A model generated the notes under the pieces. It was given only the letters and a program-made list of their open reading frames with translations. It was not told the origin of the DNA and searched no databases. From assembly GCA_914767715.1 (NCBI GenBank), contig OU612071.1, positions 13,621,493-13,685,492 of the forward strand: DNA of 64,000 bases, given 5' to 3'. The translations under genes were made by a program, and so were the position numbers. Source of the stretch: Membranipora membranacea (lineage: Eukaryota; Bryozoa; Gymnolaemata; Cheilostomatida; Membraniporidae). Positions 56,806-64,000 of the stretch are shown here, in pieces (within the stretch, counting starts at the first letter, position 1; each line of letters starts with the position of its first letter).

Positions 56806-59800
56806 ATGGCTGCTTTAATCGACTCCCTTAAGGAGGGAGTTGGTATGCTGAAGAGGAAGGATGATGATGCATTCGATCGTCTCAGTAACAGATATACGAT
56901 TGGTGAGTTGTGTTCCCTTCCGATAAGGAATCCCCAATATATGGCTCTGATTGGCTGTTGATTGGCTGAAGACCAATTATAGTCATCGACAACAATATCA
57001 GACATCAGCGTACAAACTCTTAAAAACTTTGGAAACTCTTCGTGCTCAACTCTCAACCGCCTCCCCAAAAAATCCCCCAGCCATAAAAAATGACAAATAC
57101 TTTTCACCAAACCAATTCTTTGAGAATTGGTTAATGAAAACATTATGTAATGTAGGATATGTTATGTAATGTAGTTATGTAATGCAGGAATTTATCTATC
57201 ATATATTTAGCTTTGAGTGGTTTACATTTGTACTTCCATCTCTTCTATTTAATAGTGCCACCATGTTCAGAAAAAATATTGTGTACCACAGCCAGCCCTT
57301 AAAAGCGTTCGGGATGGCGATCGCGATCGCCATCCCGAACGCTTTTAAGGGCTGGCTGTGTTGTGTACTAGCTCTAAATACTCTTTTCCTCTAATTTAAG
57401 GTATGTTGGTGACGATGTCGTTATTCATAGCCACTAAGACTTATGTGGGAGACCCGATAGATTGCTTTACGCCTCAGGAGTTCCATGACAACTGGGTGGC
57501 ATACACAGATAATTACTGCTGGGTAAGGTCTAAATGAGGTCTAAATAAGGCCTAAATAAGGTCTAAATAAGGTCTAAATAAGGATTAAATAAGGTCTTAA
57601 TAAGGTCTAAATAAGGTCTAAATAAGGTCTCAATAAGGTCATAATAAGGTCATAATAAGGTTAATAGAAGCCTTTTACCTCCCAAGTTCCAGTAGTCAAT
57701 GGACTGCAACCAGTTGCTTCCATTTGAACCGGCAACCGCCAACATTTGCATGCCGAAGGAACGGTGCTCTAACCAACTGAGCCACCTCCTACACCTAATA
57801 AGAGTAAAAACAAGCCAAAGTTTAGAAAAAGCTTATTTTGCAGTGACTTTGTGTTAGCTAGCCTCATTTTTTGCATGCTGAGAAAGAATCTCAAAGTACA
57901 CAGGGCTAGCAAATGTTGGCTAGCTATATATTTCACCATTATAAGACTCTGCAGAAAGACCAACTTTCCCATCTGTGAGTAATTTACTCTAGCCGTGTCA
58001 CGCGGCTACTTTTTCCGTAACCGTGTGACAAGGCTAGCTTTGCTCAGCTTTTATGTATAAAACAGCAGGTTTGATCAAGGAGTAACAGGGTGTAACTGCT
58101 CAGTTTGATGTTAATAATGTACAGTACACCGTCCAGTTCAATAACATCTGCCCCTCATATAACGGATGTCTGCAGTATTCAAAATATGTATGTTGCTCAT
58201 ATGTAGACTGTGTTGTCGGTGTAGATCAAGTTAGGTCCAGTTTGTCTGCATATTGGTCGTTTCCATTCTACTGGTCAGCCACCAACAAATGGCCTTTGCC
58301 AGCGGCTCGAAACTTCATACACAGACAAATTTGATCATACTCAATCAAGGTATGATGCAAGACAGGCTGGGGTTCCATTAAATTAGATTGAGAGATGCTT
58401 CAAGTTTGTTCCCAAATCTGTGGCTCAACAGGTATATAGTTCTACCAAACAGTCATCAATTTGGCAACGAGACAACAGGCAGGTCTCGCGCATGTTAGCA
58501 GAGACCGATCCGATTTCAGCCCTGGGGTAAGAATTCATTAAATAGCTGAGGCTGAACATGTCACTCAAATTACTGAGCTGTCTAATTGACCCACAAACAG
58601 TGACACAACTGTAATCAGCAGATTCTAATCTGTAATCAGCAGATTCTAAGATGTAATCAGCAGATTCTAGTGTGACTTATCTTATCCAACCAAACATTAG
58701 TCACAGCATCTGATATATCACAGCTTTACTTGTTGATGATATGGTGAATTTGAAATAGAATGTCTGATAAAATAATTCAGTGGCGTATTTAGCTCTTGTG
58801 CTAGGGGAGGCAAACTTTTGTTTGATTTCTTGATCAAGGTTTATACAAGCATGAATTCATAATCATGATCGATAAAATTTAATATCAACTGGTATTGAAG
58901 GAGATGATCACCGCAAGCCAAAGTTTCTGTTCTTAGGTGTAGGGGGTAGGGATTTGGAAAGGTGTTTGCGCCCCTATCAGCTCACTATTCCACTAAAACA
59001 AATATGTATGTATGTATCACAACAGGTGTGTTTAACTTGTCTAGGTATCATATTTTATCAGTCATGAACCAGCAAATGTGCGATATTTATATCAATTGTG
59101 AAAGAATAGCCTTTGTTCCACTCGGGAGTGTGGGAGGGTTACCACCCTTCCACCCACCCATTTTCCACTCGAATAGTAAGTTACCATCTTCATCATACAC
59201 GAAAACTTGCTGTTAAGTAAAATACCTGATGAGTTCTCAATGTGTTGGCACTGATCTGTTTGGTTATTTCCCGCGTCCCAGCAAAATCAGAGCCAACACA
59301 TCCAATCAAGTCACTTAAACATATGAGACCATGCACAACAAAAAATGAATGGTATAACAATCAAGTTGATTTTATTGTATTATATTATTTATATATAGGA
59401 CCTATAGTATATCAAATATATATAATATAATAAAATTGATTTGATATATCTATCATATATTATATATTCATATTATTTATTTTCAGATAAAAAACACATA
59501 CTATGTACCGTTGGATAACTCACTGATCGGACCTGATGGCCTTCCCACTCCTGATCACAGCGCCGGAGAGGAGTTACCTTACTACCAGTGGGTCCCAATC
59601 ATACTCGCGTTCATGATCGCCATGTTTGCTATACCAGGTCAGTGTGAAGATAGTTTAAGCGCTCAAACGGTGGCGGGATGCTGGTAAAGGTATTTCATTA
59701 TCAACCACTTTTCCAAAGTTTGGTTCGGGAAAGTGGTTGATAATGAAATGCCTCAACCGGCGCTTAAACTAGTGTGAGGGCTATCCTAGACCAAGTTTGA

Positions 59801-62800
59801 TTCGTTTGCCTGCATTCGGAGTCGCTGCTCCTCCACTTGCCACTGCGGTATGACCAGCAGAAGGGGAGCGACTGGAATGCAGGCAAATTTGATCAAACCT
59901 GATCTAGAGCTATACCATAATGCAATACTAGACAGGCTAGGTAATAGTTAACAAATCAGATGAGATCATATTGGAGGGAGATGTAGAACATCAGTGAATT
60001 TCGATTTCAATGAAACATACAAGATTTAATAAACCGTCTGCATAACGCCTATCCCACAATGCAACATCTCGTAATTCCCTGGGAGCGCCAGATAATTGAC
60101 AATTGACTTGCTTACTCTGATCACACTGAAATCGAGACTATCCTATTATCATGTGTATCTCTGGTCATTAGGGTTAATTTAGTGAGTGCACCTAACGTGT
60201 ACCTGCCTCTAATATGTGCATTTGAACTCGAGACGTCACACCAAATTTCTTATGGTGATAGGCCCTACACATGCTAACTGAACTATTTCACTCTCTGCCT
60301 CTTGCAATAGTATATCAGCTCATCAGTGTGCCAGCTTATATGGTTAGCAAATTAGGTGAGATCGCATTAGAGGGACTGATTTGGAATATTATTGAATTTA
60401 GATTTCAATCAATCATTCAAGCTGGGTTATTGTGTCATGAGTTAGTATCTGATAACCAAAAGTTTTTGAAGCTCTGTTGATCTATTAATTCTCGGACATA
60501 AAGCCTGTCCCATAATGCAACATTTCGTAATACCCAGGGAGTGTCGGTTAGTTGATGAGATCATAAGAGCTCGTGACTTGCTAGCCTTGAAATGTCCACT
60601 TACTCAGTTCACCACCCTCGCCAACAAGAGGCAAGGGGACAACTCCAAAATAATGTGCTCAAATCTTAAGCTCACACAATTCAATAGTTAGCGGTTGCTG
60701 GCAGTTAAAGTGATTTAATAATATTATTATTGTTATTACTTCATTATGATTAAGTCTATGGTGTATCAATGTCTACTTTTTATTTGGTATATACGCCACA
60801 AGTTGACAAATAACAAAAAGTTAAAACTACGACAAAGTTGACCCCTTGTGACCTTGGCCTGAACACTGATAAGCAAATAAGTTCACTATTGTTTTTAGGA
60901 CTGCAATGTTAGAACATGGATTTTGTTGGATGATTTAACCAGCATCTCGACCGACATGATGGTTTCCATCATCATTATCATCATATTATCATTATTATTA
61001 CTATATTATTAATTTATTATTATCATTATTTTTAGTATATTTCTGGGAGTTCGCAATGTGGAAGAGCGGATACGACATCGAGTCGATTATCAAAGTAGCG
61101 AGCAAAGCTGATAATATCAATCCTGAGGAGAGGGACGAAACTAACAAGTACCTTGTGGCCCAGCTTTACAGACATATAACCTTTCATAGAAATCAGGAAC
61201 AAACCTTGGTAAGTAAAACTCAAGGGCAGATTCACCAGAGGGCATAATGTACTAGTACGACTTATGCGGTGGGCCTTTTGACCAGACACCAACCAGAGAA
61301 CTTTTCATAGAAATCAGGAACAAACCCTGGTAAGTAAAACTCAAGGGCAAATTCATGGGAGGGCGTAATGTACTAGGACAATTTACACTGTGGGCATTTT
61401 GACCAGACACCAACCAGAGGACTTTTCATAGATCTCAGGAACCAACCTTGGTAAGTAAACATCTTAGGCAAATTCACCTGAGGGCATAATGTACTATTAC
61501 GACTTATGCGGTGGGCATTCTGACCAGGAACCAACCAGAGAAATTTTCATAGAAATCAGGAACAAACCTTGGTAAGTAAACCTCAAGGGCAAATTCACCA
61601 GAGGGCGTAATGTACTAGGACAACCTACACGGTGGGCATTTTAACCAGTCACCAACCAGAGAACTTATTGACCATTAGACAACGCGGGCTGCAAATCAAC
61701 TCTACCTAGTAAAGTTGTGACACAGAGTAGGACTTTGCCGTCTTGATGATGGGTATCCGACTGCAATTGGATTATAAGATATCTGCCTCTCAATAAAAAT
61801 ACGGACTATGACACTTCCGCTTATACGACTAATGAAATGGAATGGAATTGAATGCTTATCAGCTCTGATAACAGATAACTTGATAACAGGGGTTAGAGGT
61901 AGCTGAATGGTTAGAGCAGTGGAAGGCGGACTCATGGTTGCAAGGCCTGGGTTTGAAGCTCATCGGGATCACTGAATGAATTGGCTGTCGTTGGCCATTC
62001 ACCCTAAATAACAAAATACTTTGAGACTTTATTGAAGCGGAGAACTCCTATCAGTGAGAATATTTCAACAGTTTGAGGGAAAGTCCTAGGGTGACAAAAT
62101 GTTTAACTGCATATTGACAGGCATAGGTTGCGTGCATACAACAAGGTCGGTATTTGGCCTTCACCTTTGACCCTCATTGAAATTCACTTTAATGACAATC
62201 CATCTTAGTGTCACATGGCAAAAGGTGACACTGGCATAATATGTTTGATATGCCAAAGATTTTGATGTGATTTCAATATTTTTGACATATTTGCATCTGT
62301 ACTATGAGTAAGACAATGGGGGATTTTTTCCCTCAAACATTCCAGTTAATGAAATATGTTGACTTTTGTTTTGAACATGAACCATGTCATGGACAGTGCT
62401 AGTATCATAGTTCAGGCAAGAGAACCATTTTTTTACCTCAAACCACAGAGAGCCCAGTAAACAGATGCCCATAAGAACAACATCTTGCTTATTAGCCAAA
62501 CCGTTCCTATAGTTTGCTGCTCTGCTTCAAAGTCTTTTTTTTAGTTGCTTCTTTTTGGACATAACTTTCTATACTCTACTGGTAGCAAAAGTATTGTTTC
62601 ATAATGGAAATAGCCATCAGAAACCTCCATCAAAACAGCGTTACAAAATCTGAATCACATTGACATGATTGTTTTTTTTTCTTGTAGGGTAAACTGCCGC
62701 TTGGTAACAAATATGGCCGCTTTCTGTTCATCATGTACATCATCACTAAATGTCTCTACATAGCCATACCGCTGATACTACTAAACATTCTCAAGACTAT

Positions 62801-63528
62801 GATGGGTACGTAAAACATTTCCCCAACAACGTACTCTTCATACATATTTACGTACCACATTTCCCCAACAATGTGCTCTTTATAAGTATTCGTTAGCTCT
62901 GAATCCTCTGACATATTATGTTGCCTCTTTGTTGTTGGGTAGATAACTCTAATGGTAGTCTAATTTGTAGTACTTGCTGGATGTCTCCAAGCTCGCCAGT
63001 CTACCAATGTCTCGACGTTTAATGAAAACACTTGCCAACTATCATTGCTAAACTACTTTACATTACAGTACACAAATGCTGTATGTAACCATTGAGAAAC
63101 TAATATCTGATATCTTCTAAGTTTTTTAATCAGCCTGACATGCTTGTTGGAATGTGAATGAAATTTTTACACTGAAAACATTCACAGCACTTCTGGGTAG
63201 AAATTATGTGTATTGTTAGAAGTTGCTCCTCTTTCTCATCTACGGGTTTCAAAGCCTTCGGACCTTCTGTAGCCTTTGGTCCTTCTGTAGCCTTTGGTCC
63301 TTCTGTAGCCTTTGGTCCTTCTGTAGCCTTTGGTCCTTCTGTAGCCTTTGGTCCTTCTGTAGCCTTTGGTCCTTCTGTAGCCTTTAATTTTAACTGCCTG
63401 AATGTTTTTTATTTGTAGGCGCTGGTTTCTCAGACTACGGTGTTAGAGCCTTGAATGGTCTGGTGATGGATGATGGATCTTACATTGCCAACCCGATGTT
63501 TCCTCGACTCACTATGTGTGATTTTGCT
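56806..63528 (+). CDS. Innexin (gap junction protein), 5' part
   Basis: Six coding exons: 56806-56902, 57401-57522, 59487-59637, 61036-61208, 62688-62805, 63419-63528, all phase-compatible; 257 residues, continuing beyond the window. Innexins form invertebrate gap junctions and hemichannels in the plasma membrane. Seen: cytosolic N-terminus with DRLSNRYT; membrane span 1 (about 33-48); first extracellular loop with Cys54 and Cys72 (PIDCF and NYCW) and NTYYVP; the family hallmark YYQWVP at 105-110 leading into span 2; cytoplasmic loop; span 3 (about 193-215, in exon 5); and the beginning of the second extracellular loop. The second Cys pair, span 4 and the C-terminus are not present. The start is the first ATG after the acceptor at 56786. 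Introns 2, 4, 5 and the end of intron 5 carry junction-linked repeats. Confidence 0.95.
57287..57360. repeat. Perfect 74-bp palindrome in innexin intron 1
   Basis: Left arm starts cacagccagcccttaaaagc and runs to ggcgatcg; the right arm is its exact reverse complement, with no spacer and centre gcgatcgcgatcgc at 57323/57324. More GC-rich than its surroundings. The flanking gtgtac on both sides extends the symmetry imperfectly. Confidence 0.95.
57523..57662 (+). repeat. 11-bp minisatellite starting at the innexin exon 2 donor
   Basis: The donor gtaaggtctaaat (57523) is itself the first unit of an aaggtctaaat array with about a dozen copies, drifting to aaggtcataat. Many copies keep a taaggt core. 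Confidence 0.88.
57690..57800 (-). mobile_element. tRNA-derived SINE
   Basis: Read on minus: ggtggctcagttggttagag (box A-like) and gccggttcaaatggaagc (box B-like). The two are separated as in a tRNA head, without a matching acceptor stem. Confidence 0.6.
58230..58410. repeat. Family 3 MITE-like inverted repeat
   Basis: gtccagtttgtctgcatatt at the left and cacagacaaatttgatcata at the right are partly inverted partners. It resembles 59800-59910. Confidence 0.45.
59655..59775. repeat. Fold-back repeat after innexin exon 3
   Basis: tagtttaagcg and cgcttaaacta are the outer ends; tttcattatcaaccacttttcc and its near-complement around 59725-59750 form the inner arms. It starts about 18 bp after the exon 3 donor. 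Confidence 0.8.
59800..59910. repeat. Family 3 MITE-like inverted repeat
   Basis: tttgcctgcattcggagtcg and cgactggaatgcaggcaaat are inverted partners around a GC-rich core. Confidence 0.75.
59940..60560. repeat. Diverged direct duplication in innexin intron 3
   Basis: Segments at about 59945-60125 and 60345-60560 share, in order, aaat-aggtgagatc-type sequence, gaattt-gatttcaat and cccataatgcaacat / cgtaat-cc-gggag. About 400-bp offset, with many substitutions. No conserved reading frame. Confidence 0.55.
61182..61670 (+). repeat. 121-bp tandem array copying the end and donor of innexin exon 4
   Basis: Four units each contain ttttcatagaaatcaggaac-like exon sequence followed by CCTTG|GTAAGTAAA. 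Donors lie at 61209 (genuine), 61330, 61451 and 61572, exactly 121 bp apart. A partial fifth unit ends near 61670. The unit length is not a multiple of three, and use of a downstream donor meets a TAA in the first unit. Confidence 0.93.
61891..62080 (+). mobile_element. tRNA-derived SINE
   Basis: aggtagctgaatggttagag (box A-like), cctgggtttgaagctcatcg (box B-like), then a non-tRNA body (gaatgaattggctgtcgttg). No poly-A tail is clear. In innexin intron 4. Confidence 0.65.
62806..62891 (+). repeat. Two-copy repeat starting at the innexin exon 5 donor
   Basis: gtacgtaaaacatttcccca beginning at the donor (62806) is repeated about 44 bp later as acgtaccacatttcccca; both are followed by acaa-gt-ctct. 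Confidence 0.7.
63247..63384 (+). repeat. 18-bp tandem array of acceptor-like units before innexin exon 6
   Basis: Seven copies of cctttggtccttctgtag, each a pyrimidine-rich tract ending in TGTAG, resembling the real acceptor atttgtag at 63411-63418. In one plus frame the array reads (FGPSVA)n, but a stop separates it from exon 6. Confidence 0.92.
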
Positions 63529-63544
63529 GTGAGTAGATAGAACT

Positions 63545-63872
63545 TTGACAACATATTTGTTAAAATGTCAGTCCTACTAGGCCACATTTGGTATGGTTGT
63601 AAAGATCTCAGGCTGAAAAGCTATTAGAGCATATGGAATGATAAGCCTGTGAACCTAATTGCAGTAAAACTGCTGCAAAGTCTGTAAATTGGGATCATAG
63701 CAGGTCATAGTGTTTAATTGCTTCCCCCTGACCAATATGATCCATTATGATCTTTTCTAAAAACATTTCCACAATTTTCATTTTTTTCCTATCTTTATTT
63801 GCCCTATGGACTCACAATATTCGATTTACTAGGGTAACAATACACTTTTCTAATAGGAATGATCCTTTAATA
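63545..63872 (+). mobile_element. Family 5 dispersed repeat, copy 2
   Basis: Second copy of the element at 39715-40013, again starting shortly after an exon donor. Shares actgctgcaaagtctg and cacttttctaatagga. Confidence 0.75.
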
Positions 63873-64000
63873 TCCAAGACAAAACCAACAAAACAAAGAT
63901 ACACAGTAAAACAATTAAGCGGCCTTAGGTCAATGAATAAAGTGTGGGTCCCCGTTACGGGAGGTCATGTATACGATGGTTGTGCCAAAAAGGGCATCCA
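63873..64000. other. Innexin intron 6, cut by the window edge
   Basis: No exon seen; the remaining innexin exons should lie beyond the window. Confidence 0.5.

Noticed and set aside
57523-57662. CRISPR-like array
   Set aside because: Units are contiguous with no spacers, in an animal intron; it is a minisatellite.
63206-63418. (FGPSVA)n repeat as a protein-coding exon of the innexin
   Set aside because: The frame ends in TAG exactly at the real acceptor, innexins have no such insert, and the array is better explained as intronic.

Overview
This is animal nuclear DNA. It is AT-rich, with many spliced genes whose exons join at GT-AG sites in compatible reading phases, large introns and dense short mobile elements. 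An innexin, BDP1 (a TFIIIB subunit) and an ADAM-type metalloprotease with EGF and TSP1 repeats place it in Metazoa. The innexin and the intron style suggest an invertebrate, possibly lophotrochozoan, but the phylum cannot be fixed from the sequence alone.

Region 1 (about 1.1-25.1 kb) is an inverted duplication. Two paralogous eight-exon genes lie head to head around a 2.0-kb shared upstream region. Copy A is on the minus strand (10910 to 1397) and copy B on the plus strand (12934 to 25006). Each encodes a signal peptide, ADAM prodomain, basic cleavage site, reprolysin domain with an intact zinc site, a short cysteine-rich segment, four EGF repeats, two TSP1 repeats, a membrane span and a basic Ser/Lys-rich tail. 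This combines ADAM and ADAMTS features. Copy A carries one in-frame TGA at a conserved Cys of TSP1 repeat 1. The prodomains are nearly identical, but the second half of the catalytic domain has diverged strongly.

Region 2 (25.0-30.9 kb) is intergenic and holds fold-back elements. Region 3 (30.9-45.4 kb) is BDP1 in 19 exons on the plus strand, with the SANT/Myb block near 40.4-40.8 kb. Region 4 (46.45-51.29 kb) is a five-exon minus-strand gene for a secreted protein of about 163 residues that I do not recognise. It was assembled from splice sites and phase. Region 5 (51.3-56.8 kb) is intergenic with MITEs and tRNA-derived SINEs. Region 6 (56.8 kb to the window edge) is the 5' part of an innexin gene on the plus strand: six coding exons, 257 residues, with the 3' end outside the window.

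Two themes cut across the regions. First, many minisatellites touch splice junctions and copy the splice site itself: innexin exons 2, 4, 5 and 6, BDP1 exons 10, 12 and 15, and exon 2 of the secreted gene. Second, several short element families recur, including one with CAG...CTG inverted ends and a clear 8-bp target duplication that carries a tRNA-like A/B-box module. A perfect 74-bp palindrome lies in innexin intron 1.
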